The notes: generated from the sequence alone by a model not told the origin. 64,000 nt of DNA from Streptomyces olivaceoviridis (GCF_014650115.1 NZ_BMUI01000008.1:1-64000), one strand, 5' to 3'. Counted from the first letter of the stretch, positions 18,259-27,577 are shown. Numbers and translations are program-made.

Positions 18259-19000
18259 CTCCCGTAGCGCCGCCCCGCTCCCCCGCTGAAGCCCGACGGA
18301 ACTGTCCCGCCGCGCCGCTCCGCCGCCGGAGCCCGGCGGGGCCGAGGGGCGTGCCGCCGGGCCACTCATCGGTGCTGAAGGCCGGCGAGGCCGGGGCGCT
18401 GTGGCCCTGGCCCGGTCCGGGGCCCAAGCCCGGCCAGGCCGGGACGCCGTACCGCTCCCCCGTCGAACCCCCGCGAGGCGGACGGTCCAAGGCGCCCCGT
18501 CGAACCCCCGCGAGGCGAAATGCCGTGCCGTCGTGGCGCATCGGCGCTGACGGCCGGCGGGGCCGGGCGCCGTGCCGCCGGCCGCTTCCGTGATGAAGTC
18601 CGGCGGGGCCGAAGCCGAGCTCCGGGCCCTCGTGTGTTCCTCGTCCGGCGGTCCGTCACCTCGTCGGTGTCGGACGGTCCCTGGCGGAGTGGCGGGGCCC
18701 CTCGGTGTCGGGCCGGGCGGTCGGCCGGTTCGAACTCCTCGTCGGGGGTGCGTGGTCGGGTGGTCCGGCGTTCTCCGGGCCCCGCTGCCCGGCCTGTTGA
18801 CCGCGTGCGGACCCGTCGGACCGGCGCCGCCCGGGGAGATCGCCGCGCGCTCCTCACCCGATCTCCGCCTCTTGTGCCGTTTCACACCCTCCCGACCGGT
18901 CACCCGAGACCGGAGAACGCGTGCGGAACGCCTCCACGACCCATCGGCGACGCATGCGACAGGGCACGGACGACTTCGATCCCGAACCAGGAGATTTCCG
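18259..19000. repeat. 742-base non-coding gap with degenerate GC-rich repeats
   Basis: No gene can be supported here. The first 350 bases carry several imperfect copies of a unit built on CTGAAGNCCGGCGNGGCC followed by a GC-rich tail (near 18286, 18375, 18546 and 18594). Two exact copies of CGTCGAACCCCCGCGAGGCG stand at 18461-18480 and 18498-18517. These read as short palindrome-bearing intergenic repeats rather than CRISPR, since spacers are only 17 bases and units diverge. From about 18640 the sequence is less repetitive and presumably holds the promoter region of the following wbl gene. Confidence 0.55.
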
Positions 19001-19252
19001 ATGGACAACTGGCGCGAACATGCCGCGTGCCGTTACGAGGACCCGGACCTGTTCTTCCCGATCGGCACCACCGGACCCGCGCAGGTGCAGGCACAGCAGG
19101 CCAAGGCGGTGTGCGGGCGCTGCCCGGTGCGGGAGCAGTGCCTGGACTGGGCGCTGGACACGGGCCAGAGCATCGGGATCTGGGGCGGTACGACGGAACT
19201 GGAACGCCGGGCTCTGCGGCGCCGCGCCCGCTCCCGGCAGCGCTCCGGCTGA
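19001..19252 (+). CDS. WhiB-like (Wbl) iron-sulfur regulator
   Basis: An 83-residue Wbl protein. The four cysteines that bind the 4Fe-4S cluster are Cys10 and the CGRCPVREQC set (about residues 38-47), and the turn GIWGG with the basic ERRALRRRARSR tail follows. The PDLFFPIGTTGPA segment resembles WblE-type members, so this may be a WblE-like paralogue. Such proteins act with the principal sigma factor as redox-sensing transcription factors. ATG 19001 has CCAGGAGAT upstream. It is followed 18 bases later by a convergent gene. No adjacent target is evident. Confidence 0.92.
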   Translation: MDNWREHAACRYEDPDLFFPIGTTGPAQVQAQQAKAVCGRCPVREQCLDWALDTGQSIGIWGGTTELERRALRRRARSRQRSG

Positions 19253-19270
19253 CCGGGGCCCGGCGGGGGC

Positions 19271-19720
19271 TCAGCGGCCACCCCGGCGCAGGGTCCCCCA
19301 CTCCCGCTCCTGCCGGCCCACCTCGTCCCGGGCCGCGTCGATCACCTCGTCGGCGATCCAGCACAGCGGCTCGACGTCGGCCACGAGCGGCTCGTTGTCG
19401 GGGCCCCGGCCCGTCTCCCGGCCCCGCAGGACCCAGGGGCGCACGCCGGGGCCCTTGTCGTGCGGCAGGTGCGCGTAGTCGTAGAGGCGGCGCGCCACCC
19501 ACAGCTCCACCGACCGGTCCTCCCACCAGTTCTCCACGCCGAGCGGGTTGGCGGACAGCCCCGGCATGGGGACGCCGGTCAGTTCGTCGGTGCTGGAGAC
19601 GCCGTCGAGGTCGGTGCCCGGTCCCTTGGACCAGCGCACGTACAGACCCTGGTGCCGTTCCACCAGGCGGGCCACTTCGGCCAGTGTGGACACGACCGGC
19701 AGGTCGTCCGGTCCGCTCAT
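19271..19720 (-). CDS. DUF6098 family protein
   Basis: A 149-residue soluble protein I recognise as DUF6098-like from the segments LYVRWSKGPGTDLDG, MPGLSANPL, WVARRLYDYAHL, and WVLRGRETGRGPDNEPLVAD. The function of the family is unknown. ATG 19720 has AGAGGGAGG upstream, so the longer open frame to 19828 is not used. The family resembles ADP-ribosyltransferase-adjacent or toxin-like small proteins only in size; I would not infer activity. It is convergent with wbl. Confidence 0.75.
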   Translation of the reverse strand: MSGPDDLPVVSTLAEVARLVERHQGLYVRWSKGPGTDLDGVSSTDELTGVPMPGLSANPLGVENWWEDRSVELWVARRLYDYAHLPHDKGPGVRPWVLRGRETGRGPDNEPLVADVEPLCWIADEVIDAARDEVGRQEREWGTLRRGGR

Positions 19721-19879
19721 GGCATGGCCTCCCTCTGCCTCGCTGTGCTGCGCTCGCGCGACCGGGGTACCCCCGGCGCGCGCCGGAAATCGGATTCCGT
19801 CGCTCCGCTCCCGGGGCCTCGTAGGCACCGTTTTTCAGATCCCGTAGGCGCCGCCCCCAGGGCCCCGCATGCTCCGCCC

Positions 19880-21715
19880 TCAGGGCTCGTCGCCGGGCGG
19901 TGGCGTGGCCGGGAGCCGCAGCGTGAACACCGTTCCCACCCCCGGCTCGCTCGCGACCCCGGCCGTGCCGCCGTGGGCGGCCACCAGGTGGCGGACGATC
20001 GGCAGGCCGAGCCCGCTGCCCCCGGTGCGGCGGCTGCGGGACTTCTCCGCGCGCCAGAACCGCTCGAAGACGTGCGGCAGGTCCCCGGGCGCGATGCCCG
20101 AGCCGGTGTCGGCGACGGTGAACACGGCCTCGTCGCCCTCCCGGCGGGCGGAGAGCGTGACGGTGCCGTCGGCGAGGGTGTGCCGCAGCGCGTTGGAGAC
20201 CAGGTTCCCGAGGACCTGCCGCATCCGCACCGGGTCGGCGTCCAGCCAGGCGGCGGCGTCGGCCTCGGTGCGCAGGGCGACCCCGGCGGTGTCGGCGGCG
20301 ACGCGGTGGGCCGCGGCGACCTGGTCGAGCAGGTCGCCCGCCCGCAGCGGCTCCCGGTGCAGGCGCAGGGTGCCGGCGTCGGCCGCGGCGAGGTCCTGGA
20401 GGTCGTCGATGATCCGCTGGAGCACGAGCGCCTCCTCGTGCAGCGAGTCCAGCAGTGCCGGGTCGGGCTCGACGACGCCGTCCCGGACGACCTCCAGCCA
20501 GCCCCGGATGTTGGTGAGCGGGCTGCGCAGCTCGTGCGCGATGTCGCTGACCATGGCCTTGCGCTGCGCCTCCAGGCGGGCACGGCGCTCGGTGAGGTCG
20601 TTGAAGGCCTCGGCGAGGATGCCGGTCTCGTCCCGGGTGGTCACCGGCACGCGCACGTGCAGCTCGGGCGGCTGCTGCGCGGCGAGCGTGAGCGCGCGCA
20701 GCGGCCGTACCAGCCGGACGGCGACGACGGCGGTCACGGCGACGGTGACGGCGAGGACCAGACCGGCCACGCCGACCACCTTGGCCTTGTTGGCCGGTGA
20801 CATGTCGAAGCGGGCCGGGTTCTGGTCGCCGATGCCGAGGAACAGCTCGGCCACCGGGGCGACATAGGGCTGGAGCTGGGTGCGACGGGCGGTCTGGACA
20901 CAGCGCTGGGCGGTCCGCGTGGCCTCGCCGCTGCCGAGCTTGGGGAGCTTGGCGACCAGGAATCCGCCCCCGAGGGAGTCCTTGCCGCGAGGGTCGAAGG
21001 TGAAGAACAGCCGTCCGTCGAGGTTCAGTCCGTTCTTGCGCAGGCAGGGCCGGACCAGGTCGGACAGGGTGTCCAGGGCCTTGTGCTCGGTCACGGTGGG
21101 GGTGTTGAGCCGGCCGTCCTCGCACACGTCGGCGCCGTAGGCGAAGGGGTCGGCGCCGTCCGCGACGGGGACCACCGGCCGCCCGCTCTCGGTCCGTTCG
21201 ACGGTGGCCTGGAGGCCGTGGCGTTCGTAGCAGTGTTCGCGTCGCTCGGCCAGCGAGTCCAGTTTGACGCGTTCCGCGGCCGGGAGCCGGTAGGGGCCCA
21301 CCACGCGTGGGTCGACGCCGCTGAGCTGGGCGCCGGTCTCGGTGTAGGTGTCGGTGCGCAGCGGGTCGACGGTGGCGGCGGCCCGGGGCGGCAGCGGGGT
21401 GCCGCGGGGCGCGGAGTCGGCGACCGGGGTGCGGTCGGCGGTGGTGAGGGCGATCCGGCGTCCGGTGCGGGCGGCCAGTTCCCGCAGGGTGGGCCGGACC
21501 CCCGCCCAGTCGGAGTGGGTGGCGGCGTAGCCGCTGAGCTGGGCGAGGATGCGGTTGTCGGCGGCGAGGTCCTGCCCCTGCTCCTCCTTCAGGGCGCTGG
21601 TGGTGGTGGTCACGGCGAGCCAGGCGGTGGCCGCCACGGAGCAGACGGCGATCAGCGCGGAGACGAACAGCAGCCGGACGACCAGCCGTTTGCGCACCGG
21701 GATCCGGCGCCTCAC
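19880..21715 (-). CDS. Two-component sensor histidine kinase
   Basis: A 611-residue membrane kinase. It has an N-terminal membrane helix (about residues 13-35), an extracytoplasmic sensor of about 270 residues without a recognised domain, and a second helix (VVGVAGLVLAVTVAVTAVVA, about residues 315-335). A HAMP domain, the phospho-acceptor His in SDIAHELRSPLTN (about residue 391) and a complete ATPase domain (DTGSGIAPGDL, GGSGLGL) follow. I start at GTG 21715, whose GTGA overlaps the stop of the response-regulator gene; GTG 21697 is an in-frame alternative. The overlap implies coupled translation of the pair. The stimulus is unknown; the adjacent downstream genes are not co-oriented regulator targets. 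Confidence 0.9.
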   Translation of the reverse strand: MRRRIPVRKRLVVRLLFVSALIAVCSVAATAWLAVTTTTSALKEEQGQDLAADNRILAQLSGYAATHSDWAGVRPTLRELAARTGRRIALTTADRTPVADSAPRGTPLPPRAAATVDPLRTDTYTETGAQLSGVDPRVVGPYRLPAAERVKLDSLAERREHCYERHGLQATVERTESGRPVVPVADGADPFAYGADVCEDGRLNTPTVTEHKALDTLSDLVRPCLRKNGLNLDGRLFFTFDPRGKDSLGGGFLVAKLPKLGSGEATRTAQRCVQTARRTQLQPYVAPVAELFLGIGDQNPARFDMSPANKAKVVGVAGLVLAVTVAVTAVVAVRLVRPLRALTLAAQQPPELHVRVPVTTRDETGILAEAFNDLTERRARLEAQRKAMVSDIAHELRSPLTNIRGWLEVVRDGVVEPDPALLDSLHEEALVLQRIIDDLQDLAAADAGTLRLHREPLRAGDLLDQVAAAHRVAADTAGVALRTEADAAAWLDADPVRMRQVLGNLVSNALRHTLADGTVTLSARREGDEAVFTVADTGSGIAPGDLPHVFERFWRAEKSRSRRTGGSGLGLPIVRHLVAAHGGTAGVASEPGVGTVFTLRLPATPPPGDEP

Positions 21716-22419
21716 CGCCGGGTGCCGCTCAGCTTGTAGCCGACGCCGAACACGGTCAGCAGCCGCACCGGCCGCCGCGGGTCGGCCTCGATCTTGCGGC
21801 GCAGGTTCATGATGTGCACGTCGACGGCCCGCTCGGTGGAAGCCCGGTCGAAGCCCCGGGTGCAGTGCAGCAGTTGCCGCCGGGTGAACACCCGCTCCGG
21901 CTCGCCCGCCATGGCCAGCAGGATCTGGAACTCGGCCGGTGTGCACTCCACCGGCGCGCCGTCGCAGCGCACCTCGTGCCGTACCGGGTCGACGCTGATC
22001 CCGGCGGCCCGGACGACCGGGTCCTCGTCCCGGGCGCCGACGCCCCGCCCGCTGCGCCTGAGGACCGTACGGATACGGGCCATCAGCTCGCGCGGGCTGT
22101 ACGGCTTGGTCAGGTAGTCGTCGGCGCCGATGTCGAGGCCGAGCAGGACGTCGTCCTCGGCGGAGCGGGCGGTGAGCATGACGACCGGTATGTCCGGCCG
22201 CTCCGGGCCGGCGCGCAGCGCCCGGCACACGCCGAAGCCGTCGAGGACCGGCAGCATCAGGTCCAGGACGACGAGGTCGGGCCGCAGCCGGCGGGCGGCG
22301 TCGAGCGCCGCCGCGCCGTCGTGCACGACCGTGGCGGTATGGCCCTCGGCCAGCAGGGAGCGGCGGAGCAGTTCGGCCTGTTTCTCGTCGTCCTCGGCGA
22401 CCAGCACATGTGCGCACAC
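21712..22419 (-). CDS. Two-component response regulator, OmpR/PhoB type
   Basis: A 235-residue regulator with an N-terminal receiver (acidic pair in LVAEDDEKQ, phospho-acceptor Asp in LDLMLPVLDGF, Lys in YLTKPYS) and a C-terminal winged-helix DNA-binding domain (ERAVDVHIMNLRRKIE, then FGVGYKL). The start GTG 22419 has TTAGGATCC upstream; the longer frame is not supported because it overlaps the L,D-transpeptidase gene. The kinase gene begins inside its stop codon. The co-directional L,D-transpeptidase gene ends 20 bases upstream of this start, so the system could be co-transcribed with an envelope enzyme. Confidence 0.92.
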   Translation of the reverse strand: MCAHVLVAEDDEKQAELLRRSLLAEGHTATVVHDGAAALDAARRLRPDLVVLDLMLPVLDGFGVCRALRAGPERPDIPVVMLTARSAEDDVLLGLDIGADDYLTKPYSPRELMARIRTVLRRSGRGVGARDEDPVVRAAGISVDPVRHEVRCDGAPVECTPAEFQILLAMAGEPERVFTRRQLLHCTRGFDRASTERAVDVHIMNLRRKIEADPRRPVRLLTVFGVGYKLSGTRR

Positions 22420-22439
22420 GAATGCGGATCCTAAGCGGC

Positions 22440-23174
22440 TCAGTGCGCGAGCCAGTCGGCGTGCCCCATGACGACGACCGGGTGCCGGTCGGGGTCGAGG
22501 GTGCGCAGGAGGTCCTTCATGTGCGCCTTGGCGACGCTGACGCAGCCGTGGGTGGGTCCGCCGTGGTCGACGTGCAGCCACACTCCCCCACCGCGTTCCG
22601 GACCGAGGGGCCGGGTCCAGTCCAGGGGCGAGGTGCCGGGCTCGCGGTTGTAGTCGATGGCGATGACGTAGTCGAAGGAGCCCTCCAGGGGCTCGCCCTT
22701 GAAGCCGGTGCCGGGCGAGTGGAATCCGCTGGAGTGGTGGTACGGGAGCTTGCCGCCGGGGTCCGGGAGCAGCCCGCCGGCGTCGGAGAGGGTGTAGACG
22801 CCGAGCGGGGAGCGGAGGTCGCCGAGCATGTGGTGGGCGCTCCAGCCGTGCAGCGCGTTGTGGCCGGGCCAGGCGGCTCCGGCCTGCCAGCCGGCGGGGG
22901 TGCGCTGGTGCAGGACGACGGTGCAGAGCGGGGAGTTCTCGCCGCGCCCGGTGACGACGACGGCCTGGGTGCAGCGCGCGGGTATCGCCGCGGTCCGCTC
23001 GGGCCCGAGGCCGGGTATGCCGCGCGGGGCCGACGGGCTGGGCGTGCCGGGGGTGGGCGCTGGTGCCGGAAGGCGGGCCGGGGTCCGGCCTTCGGTCGCC
23101 TCGGCTCCGCCGCCGCAGCCGGTGAGGAGCAGCGGGGAGGCGAGGAGAGCGACAGCGGTTCTGCGTCGGATCAT
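22440..23174 (-). CDS. L,D-transpeptidase-family lipoprotein
   Basis: A 244-residue exported protein. The signal peptide ends in the lipobox LLTGC (Cys about residue 20), so it should be a membrane-anchored lipoprotein. After a Pro-rich linker (about residues 30-50), the YkuD-type catalytic motif appears as HVDHGGPTHGCVSV near residue 200, with the expected His, Gly and Cys. Enzymes of this fold make 3-3 cross-links in peptidoglycan or attach proteins; members with HGCVS in streptomycetes are often annotated L,D-transpeptidase or murein-linked hydrolase. It stands upstream of a two-component system in the same direction. Confidence 0.85.
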   Translation of the reverse strand: MIRRRTAVALLASPLLLTGCGGGAEATEGRTPARLPAPAPTPGTPSPSAPRGIPGLGPERTAAIPARCTQAVVVTGRGENSPLCTVVLHQRTPAGWQAGAAWPGHNALHGWSAHHMLGDLRSPLGVYTLSDAGGLLPDPGGKLPYHHSSGFHSPGTGFKGEPLEGSFDYVIAIDYNREPGTSPLDWTRPLGPERGGGVWLHVDHGGPTHGCVSVAKAHMKDLLRTLDPDRHPVVVMGHADWLAH

Positions 23175-23243
23175 GAGCCGATCTTGACCGGCAGTTGTTT
23201 GGAACCGGTCAGCGTCGGGAACGCGCGGGGAACTGGCCGGATC

Positions 23244-24653
23244 TCAGGCGTGGTTCGGCTTGCCCGAGGTGTACAGCCAGGTGTGGAACAGCCCGTCCAG
23301 CCGCTTGCCCGACGTCGCCTCGGCGAGGCTGACGAACTGTGCCGTGGTCCCGTGTCCGCCGCGGTGCCCGGTCGCCCAGGCCCGAAGGATCCGGAAGAAG
23401 TCCCGGTCGCCGACGGTCCGGCGCAGTTCGTGCAGCGCCATGGCGCCGCGGGCGTAGACGGGGGTGCCGAAGATGTTCCCGCCGCTGCCCGGGTCGCCGG
23501 GCGGGTAGGCCCACAACTCGTCGCTCGCGGGGCGGGCGTAGAGGGAGTCGAAGGCCTGCTGGGCGCTCCGGCCGCCGTGCTGCTCGGCGTAGAGCCACTC
23601 GGCGTAGGTGGCGAAGCCCTCGTTGAGCCAGATGTCCTTCCAGGCGGTGAGGGTGACGGAGTCCCCGAACCACTGGTGGGCGCTCTCGTGGACGAGGGTG
23701 TCGAGGTCGGGGGCGGAGTCGTAGACCGGCCGGGTCTGGGTCTCCAGGGCGTAGCCGACGTCCGGGGCGTGGTCGACGATGGCTCCGGCGGCCCGGAACG
23801 GGTAGGGCCCGAACAGCTTGCTCTCCCAGTCCAGCACGGAGGGCAGCTTCTTCAGCACGGGCGCCGCGGCGCTGGCCTCGCGGGGGTCCACGGCGTTGTA
23901 CACCTGGATGCCGTCGCGGGTGGTGTACCGCTCGACCTGGAACTTGCCTATGGTGGCGGTCGCCAGGTAGGTGGCCATGGGCTGGGTCTCGCGCCAGCGG
24001 AAGGTCGTCTTCCCGCCGGCGGTGCTCCGGCCGAGCAGGACGCCGTTGGCGACGGCGGCGCGCCCCTCGGGCACGGTGATGGTGAAGTCGTACGACGCCT
24101 TGTCCTTGGGGTGGGCATTGGCCGGGAACCACGTCATCGCGCCCTGCGGCTCGCCGGCGACGAACGCGCCGTCGTCGGTGGGGATCCAGCCGTCCGCCGA
24201 GCCGTCGGGGTCGGTGACCGGCTTGGGTATGCCGTGGTAGGCGACCGTGACACGGAACTCCTGCCCGGCGCGCAGGGCGTGGCGCGGGGTGACGACGAGT
24301 TCCTGGCCGTCGCGCCGGAAGGCCGCCTTCGTGCGGTCGACGGTGACGGCGGTGACCTTCAGGCCGGTGAGGTCGAGGTCGAAGCGGGTGAGGCGCTGGG
24401 TGGCGCGGGCGGTGAGCACCGCGGTGGCGTCCAGGCGGCGGGCCGAGGTGTCGTACCGCAGTGTCAGGTCGTAGTGGCGGACGTCGTAGCCGCCGTTGCC
24501 GCTGAGCGGGAAGTACGGGTCGCCCGCGCCGGGGGCTCCGGTGGTGCCCGGGGCCGTGGGTCCGGCGGCGCCCAGGAGGGCGGCCACGGCGACGGGGACG
24601 GTGGCGAGGACGGCGGTACGGCGGCGGGCGGGCTGTCTGCGGGATGGCGTCAC
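23244..24653 (-). CDS. Secreted M1-family metallopeptidase
   Basis: A 469-residue zinc aminopeptidase-like protein with an N-terminal signal sequence (AVLATVPVAVAALLGAAG, about residues 15-32). The zinc motif is HESAHQWFG with the third ligand in NEGFA about 20 residues later. The GxMEN exopeptidase motif is represented by GYALET. I start at GTG 24653, with GAGGAG 4-5 bases upstream; the open frame continues much further but without similarity. At about 470 residues it is a short form lacking the C-terminal helical domain of full PepN enzymes. It is likely secreted and involved in peptide turnover. The genes on both sides are unrelated. Confidence 0.88.
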   Translation of the reverse strand: MTPSRRQPARRRTAVLATVPVAVAALLGAAGPTAPGTTGAPGAGDPYFPLSGNGGYDVRHYDLTLRYDTSARRLDATAVLTARATQRLTRFDLDLTGLKVTAVTVDRTKAAFRRDGQELVVTPRHALRAGQEFRVTVAYHGIPKPVTDPDGSADGWIPTDDGAFVAGEPQGAMTWFPANAHPKDKASYDFTITVPEGRAAVANGVLLGRSTAGGKTTFRWRETQPMATYLATATIGKFQVERYTTRDGIQVYNAVDPREASAAAPVLKKLPSVLDWESKLFGPYPFRAAGAIVDHAPDVGYALETQTRPVYDSAPDLDTLVHESAHQWFGDSVTLTAWKDIWLNEGFATYAEWLYAEQHGGRSAQQAFDSLYARPASDELWAYPPGDPGSGGNIFGTPVYARGAMALHELRRTVGDRDFFRILRAWATGHRGGHGTTAQFVSLAEATSGKRLDGLFHTWLYTSGKPNHA

Positions 24654-24818
24654 ATGTGCTCCTCGGAAGTGGCCGATGATCGACTGGCCGTCAGAGTAGG
24701 CGCCGTGCGGGTCCATTTCCCCCTTGTTCAGGTCAAGTCGTTCCGCGTCGCCGCCAGGTGGGCGCGGGCCGGCGCAGTAGGCTCGCACGACCGTCCACGA
24801 CCCGAGAGGGGCCCGACC

Positions 24819-25166
24819 GTGAGCGTGCGTGTGCGCCGGATCTACGAACCGCCCGAGCCCGACGACGGTCTGCGCGTCCTGGTCGACCGGCTGTGGCCGC
24901 GCGGCCTCGCCAAGGACGCGGCGCACGTGGACGAGTGGCCGAAGGAACTGACCCCGTCGAGCGAGCTGCGCACGTGGTACCACGGCGGGGGCTCCTACGA
25001 GGAGTTCAGGAGCCGCTACGAGCAGGAGCTGGAAGCCCCCCGGGCCGCCGAACTGCTGGACCGCCTCAGGGAGTCGGCCCGCTCGGGCACGGTGACCCTC
25101 CTCACGGCGTCCAAGAAGACCGAGGAGAGCCACGCGCACGTCCTCGCGGAGCTGGTGGAGGGCTGA
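24819..25166 (+). CDS. DUF488 family protein
   Basis: A 115-residue DUF488 protein, typical in length, with the family's VRRIYEPPEPDDGLRVLVDR beginning and the LWPRGL motif, then the FRSRYEQEL segment and VTLLTASK. The function is not established. The start is GTG 24819 with CGAGAGGGG upstream; the frame is open far upstream but runs through the M1 gene on the other strand. It is divergent from the M1 peptidase gene with 165 bases between, and convergent with the FAD dehydrogenase gene, whose stop is 2 bases away. Confidence 0.85.
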   Translation: MSVRVRRIYEPPEPDDGLRVLVDRLWPRGLAKDAAHVDEWPKELTPSSELRTWYHGGGSYEEFRSRYEQELEAPRAAELLDRLRESARSGTVTLLTASKKTEESHAHVLAELVEG

Positions 25167-25168
25167 GG

Positions 25169-26842
25169 TCAGCCGGTGTGCCGGGCCGCGTGCCGGCCCG
25201 CCGCGCGGCCCGAGAAGAGGCAGCCGCCGAGGAAGGTGCCCTCCAGGGCGTTGTAGCCGTGGACACCGCCACCGCCGAAGCCGGCGACCTCGCCGGCCGC
25301 GTACAGCCCCTCGATCGGCGTGCCGTCGGTGCCGAGCGTCCGGGAGTCCAGGTCGGTCTGGATGCCGCCGAGGGCCTTGCGGGTCAGCACGTGCATCCGA
25401 ACTGCGATGAGGGGGCCGGCGGCCGGGTCGAGGAGGCGGTGCGGGGCGGCGACGCGGCCGAGCCGGTCGCCGATGTAGCGGCGGGCGTTGCGGATGCCCT
25501 GGACCTGGGCGTCCTTGCTGTAGGGGTGGGCGATCTGGAGGTCGCGGGCCTCGATCTGGCGGCGCACCACGGCCGCGTCCAGCAGCGGCTCGCCGGTCAG
25601 GCCGTTCATCTTCTCGACGAGCTGCTCCAGGTTCCCGGCCGTGACGAAGTCGGCGCCGTGGTCGAGGAAGGCCCGCACCGGTGCCGGGGCCCCCTTGCCG
25701 AGCAGCCGGTCGCGCAGCACGGCCTTGCGGTCCTTGGCGGTGATGTCGGGGTTCTGCTCGGAGCCGGAGAGCGCGAACTCCTTCTCGATGATCTTCCGGG
25801 TGAGGATGAACCAGGAGTGGTCGTACCCGGCGATGTCCTCGGTGGTGCGCAGGTACCTGAGGGTGCTGAGGGTGTCGTAGCCGGGCAGGCAGGGGTCGGG
25901 CAGCCGGCGGCCGAGGGCGTCGAGCCACAGGGACGACGGGCCGGGCAGGATGCGGATGCCGTGGCCGGGCCATATCGGGTCCCAGTTGCGCAGGCCCTCG
26001 GTGTAGTGCCACATGCGGTCGCGGTTCACCAGGCGTACGCCGGCCTCGGCGCTGATGTCGAGCATGCGGCCGTCGACGTAGGCGGGGACGCCGGTGACCA
26101 TCTCGGCGGGGGGCGTGCCGAGCCGCTCGGGCCAGTAGCGGCGGACGATGTCGTGGTCGGCGCCGATGCCGCCGGTGGTGACGACCACGGCCTGGGCTGT
26201 GAGTTCGAAGTCGCCGGCGCGGTCGCGGCTGGAGGCGACGCCGCGCGGGGAGTCGTCGGGGGCGAGGACGGTGCCGCGCACACCGCGTGCCGTGCCCCCC
26301 TCGACGACCAGTTCGTCCACCCGGTGGCGGTGGTGGAAGGTCAGCAGTCCGTCCCGGGCGGCCTGCCGGGCGTAGCGCACGAAGGGCTCGACCACGCCGG
26401 TGCCGGTGCCCCAGGCGATGTGGAAGCGGGGCACGGAGTTGCCGTGCCCGTCCGCCCGCAGGTCGCCGCGCTCGGCCCAGCCGACCGTGGGCAGCAGCTC
26501 GATGCCGTGTCCCTGGAGCCAGGACCGCTTCTCGCCGGCCGCGAACTCGACGTAGGCGCGGGCCCAGCGCACCGCCCAGGAGTCCTCGTCGGCGAGCCGG
26601 TCGAACCGCGCGCTGCCCTGCCAGTCGCTCCAGGCGAGGGCCAGGGAGTCCTTGATGCCGAGGCGGCGCTGCTCGGGCGAGTCCACCAGGAAGAGGCCGC
26701 CGAAGGCCCAGAACGCCTGGCCGCCGAGGTTGGCGGCGTTCTCCTGGTCGACGAGGGCCACCCGGCGGCCCCGGCTGGTGAGTTCGTGTGCCGCGACCAG
26801 GCCGGCGAGACCCGCTCCGACGACGATGGCGTCCGCGTCCAT
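25169..26842 (-). CDS. FAD-binding dehydrogenase (fumarate reductase/KstD-like)
   Basis: A 557-residue flavoprotein with the N-terminal FAD-binding loop VVGAGLAGLVAAHEL (residues about 7-21) and the typical C-terminal segment LYAAGEVAGFGGGGVHGYNA that closes over the flavin. It belongs to the succinate dehydrogenase/fumarate reductase flavoprotein superfamily, and more closely to a group usually annotated only as FAD-binding dehydrogenase (PRK12834-like). The substrate is unknown, possibly a ketosteroid-like compound. ATG 26842 has TCAGGAAGGA upstream. A tetR gene lies 97 bases upstream in the same direction and may control it. Confidence 0.85.
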   Translation of the reverse strand: MDADAIVVGAGLAGLVAAHELTSRGRRVALVDQENAANLGGQAFWAFGGLFLVDSPEQRRLGIKDSLALAWSDWQGSARFDRLADEDSWAVRWARAYVEFAAGEKRSWLQGHGIELLPTVGWAERGDLRADGHGNSVPRFHIAWGTGTGVVEPFVRYARQAARDGLLTFHHRHRVDELVVEGGTARGVRGTVLAPDDSPRGVASSRDRAGDFELTAQAVVVTTGGIGADHDIVRRYWPERLGTPPAEMVTGVPAYVDGRMLDISAEAGVRLVNRDRMWHYTEGLRNWDPIWPGHGIRILPGPSSLWLDALGRRLPDPCLPGYDTLSTLRYLRTTEDIAGYDHSWFILTRKIIEKEFALSGSEQNPDITAKDRKAVLRDRLLGKGAPAPVRAFLDHGADFVTAGNLEQLVEKMNGLTGEPLLDAAVVRRQIEARDLQIAHPYSKDAQVQGIRNARRYIGDRLGRVAAPHRLLDPAAGPLIAVRMHVLTRKALGGIQTDLDSRTLGTDGTPIEGLYAAGEVAGFGGGGVHGYNALEGTFLGGCLFSGRAAGRHAARHTG

Positions 26843-26939
26843 GACGACTGTGTCCTTCCTGACGGTGCTCGGTACGGTGCTCGGCGCCGGCCCGTGCCGG
26901 TGCGCGTGCGCTCGTACGACGGTGCCGTGCCGGCTGTGC

Positions 26940-27560
26940 TCATGCGGCGGGGGTGCGGCTGCCGTCCGTGAGCAGTGCGGTGAGCAGCTGCCCCAGCCAG
27001 GCCCGGGCGGCCTCGACGTCCCGGTCCAGCAGCAGTTGGGTGGTGACCCCGTCGTACGCGGCGACCACGGCGTGCGCGGCGCCGTCGGCGTCGCCGAGCA
27101 CGGCGGGAAGTGCGGTGTGGCCCCCGGCCCGGGAGAGCCGGTCGACGATGGCCCGCCGGAGCCGCGCGCGGTGGTCGAGGAGGGCCCGGGCGACGGCCGG
27201 GTTCCGGGCGGCGTGCACCAGGAAGTCGGTCTTCACCAGCAGCCAGTCGACGTCGAGCAGCAGCACCTCGGTGACCCGGTCCACGGAGGCGGGCACGTCG
27301 AGGTCGGGCCCGTCCTGGGCGAGCGCGTCGGCCACCTGGGCGGCGATGAGGTCGGCGCGCTCCTGGTAGAGGGCGAAGAACAGCTCGTCCAGGGTGGCGA
27401 AGTTCGAGTAGAAGGCGCCCCGGCTGAACCCGGCCGCCTCGCAGACCTCCTCGATGGAGACGCGCCCGTAGCCCTTGGCCGCGAACACCGCGAACGCGGC
27501 GTCGAGCAGCCGGGCGCGGGTGCGGACCCGGCGCCGGGTGACGCGTCCGGCCGTCTCCAT
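26940..27560 (-). CDS. TetR/AcrR-family regulator
   Basis: A 206-residue repressor-like protein. The N-terminal helix-turn-helix is clear (VSIEEVCEAAGFSRGAFYSN, about residues 34-53), followed by an all-helical ligand-binding domain. ATG 27560 has TGGAGGAGG upstream. The promoter region between this gene and the divergent alkB gene holds two abutting perfect palindromes starting 17 bases upstream of this ATG, which are the likely operators, so autoregulation is probable. The FAD dehydrogenase directly downstream in the same direction is a candidate target. The inducer is unknown. Confidence 0.9.
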   Translation of the reverse strand: METAGRVTRRRVRTRARLLDAAFAVFAAKGYGRVSIEEVCEAAGFSRGAFYSNFATLDELFFALYQERADLIAAQVADALAQDGPDLDVPASVDRVTEVLLLDVDWLLVKTDFLVHAARNPAVARALLDHRARLRRAIVDRLSRAGGHTALPAVLGDADGAAHAVVAAYDGVTTQLLLDRDVEAARAWLGQLLTALLTDGSRTPAA

Positions 27561-27577
27561 GGCTGCCTCCTCCATTG

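Noticed and set aside
18461..18517. Two exact 20-bp repeats resembling a CRISPR start
   Set aside because: There are only two copies with a 17-base spacer, no further units and no cas genes in the window.
22410..25166. A 918-codon plus-strand frame ending in DUF488
   Set aside because: Only the last 115 codons, from GTG 24819, are a real gene; the rest is antisense to the L,D-transpeptidase and M1 genes.
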